DNA from: Burkholderiaceae bacterium
GTDB taxonomy: Bacteria > Pseudomonadota > Gammaproteobacteria > Burkholderiales > Burkholderiaceae_B
NCBI GenBank assembly: GCA_017983955.1
Contig: JAGOAJ010000017.1
Location: forward strand, 1-63,487
Length of the DNA: 63,487 bases
Direction of reading: 5' to 3'
Part shown: positions 6,130-16,432 of the stretch, piece by piece
How positions within the stretch are numbered: the first letter of the stretch is position 1
How the letters are laid out: every line of letters starts with the position of its first letter
The notes under the pieces: generated by a model
Database searches by the model: none
What the model was told of the DNA's origin: nothing
What the model saw: the letters and a program-made list of their open reading frames with translations, nothing else
Program-made: the position numbers and the translations under genes

Positions 6130-8553
6130 ATGAACCGTTTTTACCGTGTCTTATTTAACCGTAGCCTGAGCGTTTGGCAGGCGGTTCCGGAAACCGCCAA
6201 AGCACAGGGCAAGGGTGGTAAACCGGTAAAGGCGGTTGCCGTGGCGCTGCTGGCGCTGGGTGCGGCACAAACGGCATTGGCGGCAGATGTCACCTGGTCT
6301 GGTGGTGCACCAGATAATTACTGGCATACCGGCAATAACTGGGTTGGCGGTATAGCTCCGGAAGCTGGTGACTGGGTTTTTATTAGTTCGCCTGACTCGC
6401 AGGTCAATCAGCTTGTCATCAAGACGGATAGCACACTAAGCAACTCGCTGTACTTGGGGCTAACGGACTTTGGCCCAGTTGATGTCACCTTGTCCGCAGG
6501 CACGGGTATAAACGCTAGCTTGGACGGCCCGTTGTCGATTGCCCACGGCAGCACGCTACGCATAGGTAGCGAAGGCCATAATGGCACACTGGCGCTGCTG
6601 ACGCTGTTGGCGGTAGAGGGGGTGACCCCCCGCAACTTTACGCTCTCTGTAGAGCATGGCACCTTTCGCCCGCAAGGTTTTCATGCTGCGGGGTTGACGA
6701 GCACGACGGGGTCAACCCTGAACGTGGGGGAGGATGGCATCTATGATTTGAATGGCATTGGGGGGATGACTCAAAAGCTGACGGGCAGCGGCCATATTCG
6801 CAACGATGGCGCAGCAGATGCGCAGTTGGCCGTGTTTCAAAACAGCACTTTTGACGGCGTAATCCAAGATGGCGACAAGAAGACGAGCTTGATCACTTCC
6901 GGTCACCTGACCCTGACCGGTACCAATACCTATACCGGCGGCACCATGGTCACGGCAGGCACGCTACAAATTGATGGTTCCCTGGTCAATTCGGACGTGG
7001 CCGTGCAACACGGCGCCACGCTAATTGCCAACGGCACCTTGGGTGGCGCTGTGAACGTGCAGGCAACCGGCCGTCTGCTAGGTGTAGGCACGGTGGGCGA
7101 TACCCTGGTGTCGGGTACGGTAGCGCCCGGGAGCGCGGCAATTGGCACGCTGAACGTGGCGGGCAATATTGCCTTTAACCCCGGTTCGGTCTACCAGGTC
7201 AAGGTGGATGCGTCGGGCACGTCAGACCGCATTCAGGCAGCGGGCATCAGCACGCTCAACGGCGGTACTGTCCAGGTATTGGCCGGTGCAGGCCGCTACG
7301 CGCCGTCCACCAGTTATACCATTTTGACCGCCCAGGGCGGGCGCACTGGCACGTTCGATAATGTCAGCTCCAATCTGGCCTTCCTGACGCCTACGCTGGA
7401 TTACGACGCGAACAACGTCCACTTGACGATGACACGCAACAAGCAGGACTTTGCCGGCGTGGGCCACACGCCCAACCAGATGGCGGTAGGTCGCAACGTA
7501 GAAAGTCTGAGTCCGAGCAATGCAATTTATGATGCGATCTTGAATCTTTCAGCAGAGCAGGCTCGCCCGGCATTTGATGCCCTGTCCGGCGAGATCCACG
7601 CGTCGGTACGCACGGCGCTGTTGGAAGACAGCCGCTTTGTACGCAACGCAGCCAACGATAGCTTGCGTGCGGCACAAACAGCCTCCGGGCGACCAGGCTC
7701 AGGGCTTACAGCCCCTGTTGCTGGCAGCGGCGCTGCATTCTGGGCACTAGGTTTAGGCTCTTGGGGGTCAAGCAATAGCGATGGCAACGCTGGCCGCTTA
7801 AGTCGCGATAGCCACGGCCTGCTATTGGGCGTGGATGACAGCGTAGGTGACTGGCGTGTGGGAGTGTTGACGGGCTATGGCGATACCAGCGCTAAGGCGT
7901 CGGAACGCAACGCGTCGGCATCCAGCCGGAATTTCCATTTGGGCGTTTACGGTGGCAAAGAATGGGGCAATTTGGCTTTGCGCGCAGGCACGGCTTATAG
8001 CTGGCACAGCATGAAAACCCATCGCAATGTCACCATGCCGGGTTTTTCCGATAGCCTAAAAGATAAATATCGTGCCCATACTTGGCAGACATTTGCCGAA
8101 CTAGGGTATGGCATGGCGGCTGCAGAGAACACACGTATCGAACCCTTCATTAACCTTGCCCACGTGCGCCTGCGTACCAATGGCTACACTGAACAAGGCG
8201 GTGCAGCCGCTCTGAATGGCGGCAGTGCTGATACCAACCTGACCTTCACGACGCTGGGCCTGCGTGCCGAACACCAGGCCATGGTAGGGTCAACGGAAAT
8301 CACGTTAAGCGGCTTGCTGGGCTGGCGTCGCGCTTTTGGTGACACCATGCCCACTGCTACGCACGGCTTTCAGGGGGCAGGATCAGCGTTTACGGTAGCA
8401 GGCGTGCTCATCGCCAAGAACAGCGCCCTGATTGAAGCGGGTGTTAACGTCAAGCTTAGTCCCGTTGCCAACCTGGGTCTGGCCTACACTGGCCAACTGG
8501 CTTCCAGCGCACGCGATCATGGCGTGCGGGCCAACTTCACCGTAAGGTTCTAA
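6130..8553 (+). CDS. Autotransporter (type Va) with extended signal peptide
   Basis: An 807-residue autotransporter. The start at 6130 gives MNRFYRVLFNRSLSVWQAV, the extended signal peptide region (ESPR) of large autotransporters, then a hydrophobic core and cleavage after ALA near residue 51. The in-frame upstream start at 6064 would bury the ESPR. The passenger (about 52-525) has beta-helix repeats of the autotransporter-associated strand type, such as LTGTNTYTGGTMVTAGTLQI. The C-terminal barrel begins near residue 530 (AAFWALGLGSWGS) and ends NFTVRF with a terminal Phe. The passenger is short and its role (adhesion, aggregation or other) is not evident. TamA/TamB, encoded at 18167-23670, may assist insertion. 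Confidence 0.92.
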   Translation: MNRFYRVLFNRSLSVWQAVPETAKAQGKGGKPVKAVAVALLALGAAQTALAADVTWSGGAPDNYWHTGNNWVGGIAPEAGDWVFISSPDSQVNQLVIKTDSTLSNSLYLGLTDFGPVDVTLSAGTGINASLDGPLSIAHGSTLRIGSEGHNGTLALLTLLAVEGVTPRNFTLSVEHGTFRPQGFHAAGLTSTTGSTLNVGEDGIYDLNGIGGMTQKLTGSGHIRNDGAADAQLAVFQNSTFDGVIQDGDKKTSLITSGHLTLTGTNTYTGGTMVTAGTLQIDGSLVNSDVAVQHGATLIANGTLGGAVNVQATGRLLGVGTVGDTLVSGTVAPGSAAIGTLNVAGNIAFNPGSVYQVKVDASGTSDRIQAAGISTLNGGTVQVLAGAGRYAPSTSYTILTAQGGRTGTFDNVSSNLAFLTPTLDYDANNVHLTMTRNKQDFAGVGHTPNQMAVGRNVESLSPSNAIYDAILNLSAEQARPAFDALSGEIHASVRTALLEDSRFVRNAANDSLRAAQTASGRPGSGLTAPVAGSGAAFWALGLGSWGSSNSDGNAGRLSRDSHGLLLGVDDSVGDWRVGVLTGYGDTSAKASERNASASSRNFHLGVYGGKEWGNLALRAGTAYSWHSMKTHRNVTMPGFSDSLKDKYRAHTWQTFAELGYGMAAAENTRIEPFINLAHVRLRTNGYTEQGGAAALNGGSADTNLTFTTLGLRAEHQAMVGSTEITLSGLLGWRRAFGDTMPTATHGFQGAGSAFTVAGVLIAKNSALIEAGVNVKLSPVANLGLAYTGQLASSARDHGVRANFTVRF

Positions 8554-8566
8554 CCCCAGACGATAC

Positions 8567-8956
8567 TTATTGTCTAAGCACCTCGATGTCATAATCCACT
8601 CTGAGCACGCCGGGAACCTGACGGGCCGCTTCTACGTCGTTCTGTGCCGTCAACTGGTTATCGGCTACTCCGGTTAATGTTACGACGCCGTTAAGGGTGC
8701 TGACCTGAAGGTTAGTGGCACCCGACATCCTGCTTATGGCTTGGATGACATTGGCGGTAATCGTCGCATCGTTATTCATTGGCGCCGCGTTGCTGGTAGT
8801 GCCGCGGTAGTAATGCGGGGCTTGCGTCACATTACTTTCAGACACGGTGCCGTATGGACTCGAGGCGGGTTGATTAGGGCGAACCACACAGGCCGAGAGC
8901 ACCAGTGTGGCGGCTGTTGCAACCAAAATATGTATATATGTTCTTGACCGGGTCAT
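8567..8956 (-). CDS. BON-domain lipoprotein
   Basis: A 129-residue lipoprotein. The N-terminal signal ends in the lipobox LSAC with Cys23, and a BON domain follows at about residues 62-127 (ITANVIQAISRMSGATNLQV, then VVTLTGVADN). BON domains bind lipid or stabilise the outer membrane, as in OsmY and DolP. It has a single BON copy, unlike OsmY or DolP with two. It converges on the autotransporter gene and is divergent from the OsmB-like gene, suggesting an envelope-stress neighbourhood. Confidence 0.85.
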   Translation of the reverse strand: MTRSRTYIHILVATAATLVLSACVVRPNQPASSPYGTVSESNVTQAPHYYRGTTSNAAPMNNDATITANVIQAISRMSGATNLQVSTLNGVVTLTGVADNQLTAQNDVEAARQVPGVLRVDYDIEVLRQ

Positions 8957-9176
8957 GATGACTCCTTATTCGTAACCCTCACTTCCGGCTGTGAGTACCA
9001 CATCCTCAAACAATCCGATTTGTTCATCGTGATCTATTGAAGGGACACACAATGTGCCCATCGCTTGCGAGCAAGTCTCGTGCCATTGCATTGTGAGCGT
9101 CCTTTAGGCATGCCGCTTGCTTGCCTGTTGGTGTACTTGACGCTTGCAACGCAAGCTTAAATCAAGGAGTACTGTG

Positions 9177-9392
9177 ATGAAAACGACGAAACGTGCAGCA
9201 ACTTACGTAGTAATTACAGGAGCTTTGCTGGGCTTGAGCGCATGCGGCGGCATGTCTGAACAGGGCCGGAACACCGCGATTGGTGCGGGTGTCGGCGCGG
9301 TCGGCGGTTCGGTTCTAACGGGCGGCAGCACGCTTGGAACTTTGGGTGGTGCCGCTGTAGGCGGTGTTGTCGGTCACGAAGTGAAAAAGTAG
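9177..9392 (+). CDS. OsmB-like glycine-zipper lipoprotein
   Basis: A 71-residue lipoprotein with lipobox LSAC (Cys23) and a glycine-zipper segment GAGVGAVGGSVLTGG followed by GGAAVGGVVGHEV. This is the layout of OsmB and related outer-membrane lipoproteins. Start 9177 is set by AAGGAG eight bases upstream; the in-frame start at 9144 would spoil the signal peptide. It is followed after 6 bp by the DUF3309 gene. Confidence 0.82.
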   Translation: MKTTKRAATYVVITGALLGLSACGGMSEQGRNTAIGAGVGAVGGSVLTGGSTLGTLGGAAVGGVVGHEVKK

Positions 9393-9398
9393 ATCGTC

Positions 9399-9554
9399 AT
9401 GCTAGGAACAATTTTATTAATTGTCTTGATTTTGCTGCTAATTGGCGCAATTCCAAGTTGGCCCTACAGCCGAGGCTGGGGTTACGGCCCTAGCGGTGGG
9501 CTGGGGCTGCTACTTGTGATTGTGATCATTTTGTTTTTGTTGGGCGTGGTGTAG
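9399..9554 (+). CDS. DUF3309 small membrane protein
   Basis: A 51-residue protein starting MLGTILLIVLILLLIGAIPS, with a central aromatic-glycine turn (WPYSRGWGYGPSGG) and a second hydrophobic helix. This is the DUF3309 layout of two short membrane segments joined by a WGY-GPSGG loop. Its function is unknown; such genes often sit among general-stress genes. It follows the OsmB-like gene by 6 bp and probably shares its transcript. Confidence 0.78.
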   Translation: MLGTILLIVLILLLIGAIPSWPYSRGWGYGPSGGLGLLLVIVIILFLLGVV

Positions 9555-9586
9555 CGTTTGGTCGCTGGCGCTCGCGGAGCAAAATC

Positions 9587-9928
9587 ATGGGGCTTTTTAA
9601 TAAGCTACCGGGATATGTGCCGGCTCAAGCTGGGCTTGAGCGAGTCATCCTTAGGGGCATTCCATTTTCCTTAGTGGCGGGGGTAGGCATCATATGGCTG
9701 CCGTCACTGCTGATTCGGCTTTGGAACTGGTCGCTGGATACGATACAGCTCCAAGCTGTCATCGGTAAGACCGATATCTATGCCTTCGGTGTCATGTGGT
9801 GCTACTGTAATTTGATGGTGGCGTTAGGAATATGGGCATTCATCATCATGTTGATGAAAGGGCCTGCCTACGTGGCTGACGCTTATCCATTGCCAGATGC
9901 CGACAAGCCGGCTGATCCGTTGAAATGA
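9587..9928 (+). CDS. Hypothetical small membrane protein
   Basis: A 113-residue protein with two predicted membrane helices (about residues 25-48 and 68-92) and a short proline- and aspartate-rich tail. I recognise no family. The start MGLFNKLPGY follows the DUF3309 stop by 32 bp, so it may be the last gene of the osmB-like transcript. About 180 bp without a gene separates it from the EAL gene. Confidence 0.6.
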   Translation: MGLFNKLPGYVPAQAGLERVILRGIPFSLVAGVGIIWLPSLLIRLWNWSLDTIQLQAVIGKTDIYAFGVMWCYCNLMVALGIWAFIIMLMKGPAYVADAYPLPDADKPADPLK

Positions 9929-10105
9929 CGAGTACGGGCGTCCAACGTCAGGTGGTCAGTACTGAAGACGGCTGCCGTATCTCTATCGCTTGGGGTGGCT
10001 CCCTTTCGCATTTTGGTGTCAAGTTTGATACATTAGCAATACTATTGTTATAAATAGTCACTTACAATGAAAATCTCTACTTGGCCCTAGCGCAAGGATG
10101 CAGAC

Positions 10106-11701
10106 TTGTCACGTGCACATTACTGGTTGCTTCTGCAGGTTGCAAAAGCGCCCAAAGCTTTTACCTACGGCGCTGGTGTACTGATTGCTATGCTGTTGGT
10201 TGCGGCTACAGCCATAACCGTATTTGTAGTAGATAGGGCGCATACCACCCAGCAACACGACCAGGCCGCACGGCTGTCGCAGGCGATGGCTGCTGAAATC
10301 ATTGAACTGCTTGATCGCTTTGGACGGTACAGGGACATCAGCTGCGAAGGCAGCGACCTGATGCATCTGAACTCGCATCTACTGCGTGCCCGTTTTGTGC
10401 GTGAAGTGGGCATACTGGATGCGGACAGTCGGCTGCTATGCACTACGAGCATGGGGCGGCTTCCCAAACCTATTAAGGGGAATCACCCTGTCATCAGCCT
10501 ACCTTCAGGTAGGGAAATGCTAATCGATGTCCCTTTGCAAGTGACTGACAAGGCGGTCAAGGCCACTATCTTTCGCCAAGGTGATTTCAACGTCGTGGTG
10601 GGTCCCCATGTGACCGAGGAACTGTACACAAGCGCCGATTACATTTGGCTGCGCACAGCCTCCGGGTTGGCTTTGATCAGATCGGTGCAGGCTCCGCCCG
10701 ACGACGTGCAACAGCAAATTCTTGAGGACGGTGGTGCAACAGACCAAAGCACATGGTCCTTACATAGCCTGGGGTACACGCAGCTTACCGCGCCAGCTGA
10801 TACTGTCTTGATATTCCAGACTCGTCGTGACTGGATTTCGGTCATGACACAAAACAGCACGCTGCTGATCGGCATGTTGATCGGATCTATCTTGTTTTCT
10901 GTTCTGGCCGCTAGTGCATTGGCGCCACACATACTGCAACTGTGTGGCGTACATAACCGGGTGCGATTTCTTTGTGATGAAGACCATATTCAGTTGGTGT
11001 ATCAGCCTATTTTCGATTTAAGATCGAATCAACCCGTGGGCTGTGAAGTGCTGATGCGCATACACGAAGATAAACGTATCTGGATGCCTGATCAGCTTAT
11101 TCCCGCCATCTTGAACTCTGGGCTGACCCGCCGTTACGATCACGTTGTGGCCAGCAAGGCGATAAGCGAACTGGCCAGCCATCTTCCCGTTCAAAAACAC
11201 GGCTTCAAGATTACGCTGAACTTTTTCCCCGAGAGCATTGATCGCGGCACGCTGGTACCGCTGCTTCAGGATGCGCTGCAACGAGCTGGCAGAAATGATT
11301 TTCAGTTATGCATCGAGGTCACGGAGCACAGCCTGTCCAGCAAACTGATCGCAGAAACCAACAGCCTGAAAGCACAGGGGTTTCTTATTGCGATTGACGA
11401 TTTCGGGACCGGCTACTCGAATCTGAAGTCGGTCACCATGCTGTCGCCCGATCTGCTGAAAATTGATAAGTCGTTTGTTTTCGAATTGGAAGATGTGACG
11501 CTACGCTCTACTATTATTCCGCAAATTGTCAACATCGCACGGGCCGTCGAGGCTCAGATCATTGCCGAAGGCATCGAGAAACTTGAACAAGTTCCACTTC
11601 TGGCTGCCATGGGCGTGCAATATGGCCAAGGTTACGCACTGGCCCGTCCTATGGATTTACAGGCTTTTCTTGCGTTCATGAGCAAGGGCTTTAATCGCTG
11701 A
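10106..11701 (+). CDS. CSS-EAL cyclic-di-GMP phosphodiesterase
   Basis: A 531-residue membrane enzyme predicted to hydrolyse c-di-GMP to pGpG. A first helix (about 18-42) and second helix (about 250-275) flank a periplasmic CSS-type domain with cysteines near residues 80 (ISCEGSD) and 112 (LLCTTS). The EAL domain fills the C-terminus. Its signature reads EVL, and ligand and metal residues are kept in CIEVTE, IAIDDFGTGYSNL, LLKIDKS, AEGIEKLEQ and GQGYALARP, so it should be active. In relatives, disulfide formation by DsbA/DsbB between the CSS cysteines controls activity. The start is TTG with AAGGA upstream. The next gene is a chemoreceptor. Confidence 0.88.
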   Translation: MSRAHYWLLLQVAKAPKAFTYGAGVLIAMLLVAATAITVFVVDRAHTTQQHDQAARLSQAMAAEIIELLDRFGRYRDISCEGSDLMHLNSHLLRARFVREVGILDADSRLLCTTSMGRLPKPIKGNHPVISLPSGREMLIDVPLQVTDKAVKATIFRQGDFNVVVGPHVTEELYTSADYIWLRTASGLALIRSVQAPPDDVQQQILEDGGATDQSTWSLHSLGYTQLTAPADTVLIFQTRRDWISVMTQNSTLLIGMLIGSILFSVLAASALAPHILQLCGVHNRVRFLCDEDHIQLVYQPIFDLRSNQPVGCEVLMRIHEDKRIWMPDQLIPAILNSGLTRRYDHVVASKAISELASHLPVQKHGFKITLNFFPESIDRGTLVPLLQDALQRAGRNDFQLCIEVTEHSLSSKLIAETNSLKAQGFLIAIDDFGTGYSNLKSVTMLSPDLLKIDKSFVFELEDVTLRSTIIPQIVNIARAVEAQIIAEGIEKLEQVPLLAAMGVQYGQGYALARPMDLQAFLAFMSKGFNR

Positions 11702-11783
11702 CGTGCTTTACGATGTGTTCGATTGATGGTTCTAAATCACACTTGGCTTGCTTATTTCATACCTGTAACATCTGTGACATCTA

Positions 11784-11848
11784 CGTACGGTAATCTTCAG
11801 TTTTTTGCTGGAGGCGCATGTGCGCTGGCTCTCAAATCTTACCGTACG
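11784..11848. repeat. Inverted repeat enclosing the chemoreceptor start
   Basis: CGTACGGTA (11784-11792) and TACCGTACG (11840-11848) are exact reverse complements flanking the GGAGG ribosome site and the likely GTG start at 11820. Paired in mRNA they would enclose the start site in a 47-base loop. A regulatory effect is inference. Confidence 0.4.
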
Positions 11849-13427
11849 AACCAAGGTCATACTTGGTTTCCTTACCGTTGCGACCGTTGCAGCCATCATA
11901 GGTAGCGTAGGCATCTGGTCTACCTACCAAGTCCGACAAATGGCACAGCTTATGTATCACCAAGAGGTGGCGGGATTGCGCTACGCTGCGCAGGCGCAGA
12001 ACAACGTGATCGCAGCTGGCCGGGCCATACGTAGTGCGCTATTGGCAACGGATAAAGGTCAACGTATTGGCGATGTTTACTTCATGCGCGATTTTATTGA
12101 AACGGCACATGCCGAAATCAATAAGCTGGCCGAACTCTTTGGCGACGAAGAAGATAAAGCCGCAGGTGCAGCAGCGATTGCCGCTGTATTAGCGTATGGC
12201 CAAGTCATCGAAGGGATTGCTTTGGAGCTTGAGCAAGCTTCTATGGATCAAGTTCCGTCTGTCGCCATTACGCGTCTACAGCTAGAGGCGCGTCCCCTTG
12301 GAGATGTCGCAGAGATGATGCTCAATTCCTTGATGTTGGGCAAGCAAAACAGTTCCGGCGAGTTGGCAGGCCGTACCGACGAAATTTACACGGACGCGCT
12401 TTGGCTTATGGCGGCGTTGACCTTGGGCGGGGCTTTACTAGCGATTGCGCTGGGTTTGCTGCTGACCCGGGATCTGATGCGCCAGCTTGGCGGCGAACCT
12501 CGTGTAGTGGCTGGTGTAGCAAACACGATTTCCCGGGGGGTACTAACGACCGATATCAACGTCCTTCAAGCCCATCCAAAAAGCATTATTCAAGCAATGG
12601 GTCAGATGCAAGCTTCGCTTTGTGACATAGTGGCCGTGGTTCGAGAAAGTAGCCAGAACGTTGCGGCTGGCTCGCGCAAAATCGCAGCGGGTAATGCCGA
12701 CTTGTCTTTTCGTACTGACGAACAGGCGGCGCAGCTCACTGAAACGGCGGCAGCCATGGAGCAGCTTTCCATAACGGTTGAACGAAATGTCGAAGACGTC
12801 CAGCTAGCATCAAATTTGGCGTCGTCCGCCAGCCAAGCCGCAACACAAGGCGGTCAAGTTGTACGCGAGCTTGTTTCCATGATGGATGGCATTAACGCAT
12901 CGTCGGTTCGAATTTCAGACATTACCTCCATCATCGATAGCATTGCATTTCAGACAAATATATTGGCATTGAACGCCGCTGTTGAAGCCGCACGGGCCGG
13001 GAGCCAAGGCCGGGGTTTCGCGGTGGTTGCAAGCGAAGTGCGCAACCTTGCTCAAAAAAGTGCCGCAGCAGCCAACGACATCAAAGCGCTTATCCAGGAT
13101 AGTCATGGGAAGGTGGATGCGGGGACCAGGCTGGCGCAGACTGCAGGCGAGTCCATGAGCGATATGGTCTCGCAAGTTCAAGGCGTTACGGAACTCATCA
13201 ACGCAATCAGCGTTGCTACGCAAGAACAAAGAATCGGCCTTGGCCAAGTGAATGTTGCGGTGGGATCCCTAAGCGTAGTGACTAGCGAAAATGCGGCGTC
13301 TGTGGTGGAGTCTGCGAAGGCAGCCGCGCAGCTTAATGTTCAAGCCGACCATCTGGTGGCGCTTGTCGGCGGCTTCGTGCTCTACGATGGGGCGTCTTCG
13401 ACGGCCGTTGAATCAAGCTGTGCTTAA
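11820..13427 (+). CDS. Methyl-accepting chemotaxis protein
   Basis: A 535-residue chemoreceptor: helix at about 12-34, periplasmic helical domain, second helix near 195-215, then the cytoplasmic signalling hairpin with the conserved tip around [20 protein letters not shown] (about residues 378-397). I see no C-terminal CheR-docking pentapeptide. The GTG start at 11820 ([17 protein letters not shown]) is preferred because GGAGG lies just ahead; a TTG at 11805 is also in frame. The 3' end overlaps the convergent CDF gene by 4 bp. Ligand unknown. Confidence 0.9.
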   Translation: MRWLSNLTVRTKVILGFLTVATVAAIIGSVGIWSTYQVRQMAQLMYHQEVAGLRYAAQAQNNVIAAGRAIRSALLATDKGQRIGDVYFMRDFIETAHAEINKLAELFGDEEDKAAGAAAIAAVLAYGQVIEGIALELEQASMDQVPSVAITRLQLEARPLGDVAEMMLNSLMLGKQNSSGELAGRTDEIYTDALWLMAALTLGGALLAIALGLLLTRDLMRQLGGEPRVVAGVANTISRGVLTTDINVLQAHPKSIIQAMGQMQASLCDIVAVVRESSQNVAAGSRKIAAGNADLSFRTDEQAAQLTETAAAMEQLSITVERNVEDVQLASNLASSASQAATQGGQVVRELVSMMDGINASSVRISDITSIIDSIAFQTNILALNAAVEAARAGSQGRGFAVVASEVRNLAQKSAAAANDIKALIQDSHGKVDAGTRLAQTAGESMSDMVSQVQGVTELINAISVATQEQRIGLGQVNVAVGSLSVVTSENAASVVESAKAAAQLNVQADHLVALVGGFVLYDGASSTAVESSCA

Positions 13428-14350
13428 GACGGCTGTTGTATCCGGCTCATGTGTACGCCCGTGTCGATATCCACTGGATCAAAGTGTGTCATTACATCCA
13501 GCACTTGTTCAGCCGCCATGACGCGCTTTCTGGCTTCTACGGCAATGGCATGGCCTTCCACTATGGTCAGCCTGCCATCCATTTCCAGATCCACTTCCAC
13601 CCAGATCATGTCGCCCATCATGCGGGTTTTCATGTCATGCAAACCGTAGACGCCGGGCGTGGATAGCAGCAAATTTCGTATGCGCTCTTCGGTTTCGTTG
13701 TCTACCGCCTGGTCCATCAGGTCATTGAATGAACTGAAGAAGAACTTCCAGCCCATGCGCATGATGATCAGGCCCACAATAAGTGCGGCCAAGGGGTCGG
13801 CCATGGGAAAGCCGGTTAGGTTGGCCAATACGCCTATGGCCACCACTAATGACGACGCGGCGTCTGAACGGGCGTGCCAGGCGTTGGCCGCCAGCATCGA
13901 AGAATTCACCCGTTTGGCCACTGCCAGCATATAGCGAAACAGCAGTTCTTTGGCGACTAGGGCAACTAGCGCGGCAATCAGGGCATAGTAGTGCACCTGA
14001 GGTATAGAGGATGGATCCTGCAGCTTGGTGAAGCTGTTCCACAACATGCCCACACCCACCGACAGCAGCAGGACGCCTATGATCATGGACGCCGCTGTTT
14101 CAAAACGGTGGTGTCCATAAGGGTGACCTTCGTCAGGCGGCTGCTGGCTGTGCTTGTTAACGTACAGCACCACGCCGTCGGACACTAGATCCGACAGCGA
14201 GTGTATGGCGTCCGCCACCAGGGCTGTAGACTGCGCAAACAGGCCTATCAGCAACTGCCCCACGGTCAGTACGATATTGACAACCACACTGACCATGGTG
14301 CTGCGAAAGCCTGCAGCTTGGCGCTCGGGATGTAGGCTGGGTAGACCCAT
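13424..14350 (-). CDS. Cation diffusion facilitator family metal transporter
   Basis: A 308-residue CDF transporter, exporting divalent metal (Zn, Fe, Mn, Cd or Co) in exchange for protons. Four to six membrane helices lie in the first about 210 residues, with metal-site motifs [10 protein letters not shown] and [13 protein letters not shown], and a second site near [11 protein letters not shown]-terminal cytoplasmic dimerisation domain follows, with [19 protein letters not shown]. Metal specificity is not certain. It converges on the chemoreceptor gene and lies 9 bp downstream of metG on the same strand. Confidence 0.9.
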   Translation of the reverse strand: MGLPSLHPERQAAGFRSTMVSVVVNIVLTVGQLLIGLFAQSTALVADAIHSLSDLVSDGVVLYVNKHSQQPPDEGHPYGHHRFETAASMIIGVLLLSVGVGMLWNSFTKLQDPSSIPQVHYYALIAALVALVAKELLFRYMLAVAKRVNSSMLAANAWHARSDAASSLVVAIGVLANLTGFPMADPLAALIVGLIIMRMGWKFFFSSFNDLMDQAVDNETEERIRNLLLSTPGVYGLHDMKTRMMGDMIWVEVDLEMDGRLTIVEGHAIAVEARKRVMAAEQVLDVMTHFDPVDIDTGVHMSRIQQPS

Positions 14351-14359
14351 TATGTCCTT

Positions 14360-16432
14360 TTAGTTAATGCGCATGCCGGGCTGAGCACCTGCCCAAGGCT
14401 CCAGGATGTAGATGCCCGAATCGACGTCGGCACTGTTATGGCTGGCGGCCAGCACCATGCCTTCAGAAACGCCGAAACGCATTTTGCGAGGGGCCAGGTT
14501 GGCAACCAGCACAGTCAGCTTGCCCACCAGGTCAGCGGGCTGGTAGGCCGACTTGATACCGGAAAACACCTGACGGTGGCGGCCTTCGCCTGCATCCAGG
14601 GTCAGTTGCAGCAATTTGTCCGATCCGTCCACTTCCTGGCAATCTATGATTTTGGCGATGCGCAGGTCGATTTTGGCGAAGTCTTTGATGTCTATGACGT
14701 CGGCAATCGCTTCACCACCCGGGGTAACTACCGGTTCTGCGGGTGGCTCGAACAGGTCGTCCAGCATTTTGGGCTCTACGCGTTGCAGCAGGTGCTTGAA
14801 GGGCGCAATCTGCGTGGGCAGCGTCGCCATGTCTGACCAGATGAAGTCCTGGTCCGCGCCAAACAATTCGCGGGCCACTTTGCTGGTTAATTGTGGCAGC
14901 ACTGGGGCCAACATGACGGACAGTGCCTTGAAGCCAGCCAGGGTGCGTGAACAAATGTCCTGCAGCGCCGCTTTCTGTTCGTCGCTGGCCTGACCTATGC
15001 CTTTGGCCATGACCCAGGGTTGGGCGGCGTCAAAGGCCTGGTTGATATGGTCGGCATGGGCCATGATCTGGCGTATGGCGCGACCGTATTCACGCAGCTC
15101 GAAGTCGGCCTGTACCTTATCGGCGACGGCTTGCTGCTGGTTTTGTAAGCCCTGGACATCGCCTACATAGGCCAGTTGTCCATCGAAGTGCTTGCTGATG
15201 AAGTTGGCGGCACGGCTGGCGATATTGACGTATTTACCCACCAGGTCGCTATTGACGCGGGCAATGAAGTCGTCTGGATTGAAATCCAGATCTTCGACGT
15301 GGCTGTTTAGCTTGGCGGCGATGTAATAACGCATCCATTCAGCATCCATGCCTATGTCCAGATAACGCAGTGGGGAAATGCCTGTGCCACGGCTTTTAGA
15401 CATTTTTTCGCCGCTAACGGTGATGAAACCGTGTACGTGCAGCAGGTCTGGCGTTTTGCGGCCAGCGAATTTCAGCATAGCAGGCCAGAACAGGGCGTGG
15501 AAATACACGATGTCTTTGCCGATAAAGTGCACCTGTTCGGTATCGCCATTCGGGTCCATCAGGGCGTCAAAATCCATGCCTTGCGCGTTGCAATAGGCTT
15601 TCAGGGACGCCAAGTAGCCCACGGGAGCATCCAGCCAGACGTAGAAGTACTTGCCGGGCTCGTCAGGGATGGGGATGCCAAAATAGGGTTCATCGCGGGA
15701 AATATCCCAGTCGGCCAGATTGGCCTCGCTGTCGGCCTCGCCTGTGCCCAGCCATTCACGCGTTTTGGCCAGAATTTCGGACTGCAGATGTTTGTCACCG
15801 TTGGCATTGGTGCCAGTGGTCCATTCTTGCAGGAACTCTACACAGCGCGGGTCGGACAGGCGAAAGAAAAAGTGTTCGGATGACTTCAATACCGGGGTGG
15901 CATTGGTCAGGGTCGAGTAGGGCGCGATCAGTTCAGTGGGCGAATACACGGCGCTGCACACCTCGCAGGCATCGCCGTATTGGTCTTTCGCGTGGCACTT
16001 AGGGCACTCGCCCTTGATGTAGCGATCGGGCAGGAACATGCCTTTTACGGGGTCGTAAAATTGCTCTATGCTGCGGCTGTATATAAAGCCGGCTGCTTTC
16101 AGGCGACGGTAAATGTCCTGGGACAAGGCCACGTTTTCGGCTGAATCCGTGGAGTGCCAGTGATCGAATGCGATATGAAAGCCGTTCAAGTAGTGGGGGC
16201 GTTCAGCTGCGTAGCGGGCCACCAGTTCCTGAGGGGTAATCCCTTCACTGGATGCCTTGAGCATGATGGGCGCGCCGTGTACGTCATCGGCACCGACGAA
16301 ATGCACGGTATGTCCCGACATTCGCATAGACCGTACCCAGATGTCGGCTTGTATGTATTCCATGATGTGGCCGATATGGAAAGAGCCGTTGGCGTAAGGT
16401 AGGGCGGTGGTGACAAACAGTGTGCGCGACAT
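14360..16432 (-). CDS. metG: Methionyl-tRNA synthetase
   Basis: A 690-residue class I synthetase that charges tRNA-Met. HIGH is at residues 19-22 (FHIGHIMEY) and KMSKS at about 343-347. The zinc knuckle [17 protein letters not shown] lies near residue 140. The C-terminal about 110 residues form the tRNA-binding OB-fold domain ([20 protein letters not shown]) found in long dimeric MetG. Length and domain order are normal. The ATG start is clear. Confidence 0.97.
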   Translation of the reverse strand: MSRTLFVTTALPYANGSFHIGHIMEYIQADIWVRSMRMSGHTVHFVGADDVHGAPIMLKASSEGITPQELVARYAAERPHYLNGFHIAFDHWHSTDSAENVALSQDIYRRLKAAGFIYSRSIEQFYDPVKGMFLPDRYIKGECPKCHAKDQYGDACEVCSAVYSPTELIAPYSTLTNATPVLKSSEHFFFRLSDPRCVEFLQEWTTGTNANGDKHLQSEILAKTREWLGTGEADSEANLADWDISRDEPYFGIPIPDEPGKYFYVWLDAPVGYLASLKAYCNAQGMDFDALMDPNGDTEQVHFIGKDIVYFHALFWPAMLKFAGRKTPDLLHVHGFITVSGEKMSKSRGTGISPLRYLDIGMDAEWMRYYIAAKLNSHVEDLDFNPDDFIARVNSDLVGKYVNIASRAANFISKHFDGQLAYVGDVQGLQNQQQAVADKVQADFELREYGRAIRQIMAHADHINQAFDAAQPWVMAKGIGQASDEQKAALQDICSRTLAGFKALSVMLAPVLPQLTSKVARELFGADQDFIWSDMATLPTQIAPFKHLLQRVEPKMLDDLFEPPAEPVVTPGGEAIADVIDIKDFAKIDLRIAKIIDCQEVDGSDKLLQLTLDAGEGRHRQVFSGIKSAYQPADLVGKLTVLVANLAPRKMRFGVSEGMVLAASHNSADVDSGIYILEPWAGAQPGMRIN

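Noticed and set aside
9050-9095. CACAATG/CATTGTG inverted repeat upstream of the OsmB-like gene
   Set aside because: Arms are only 7 bp and about 30 bases apart, with no link to a promoter; probably chance.
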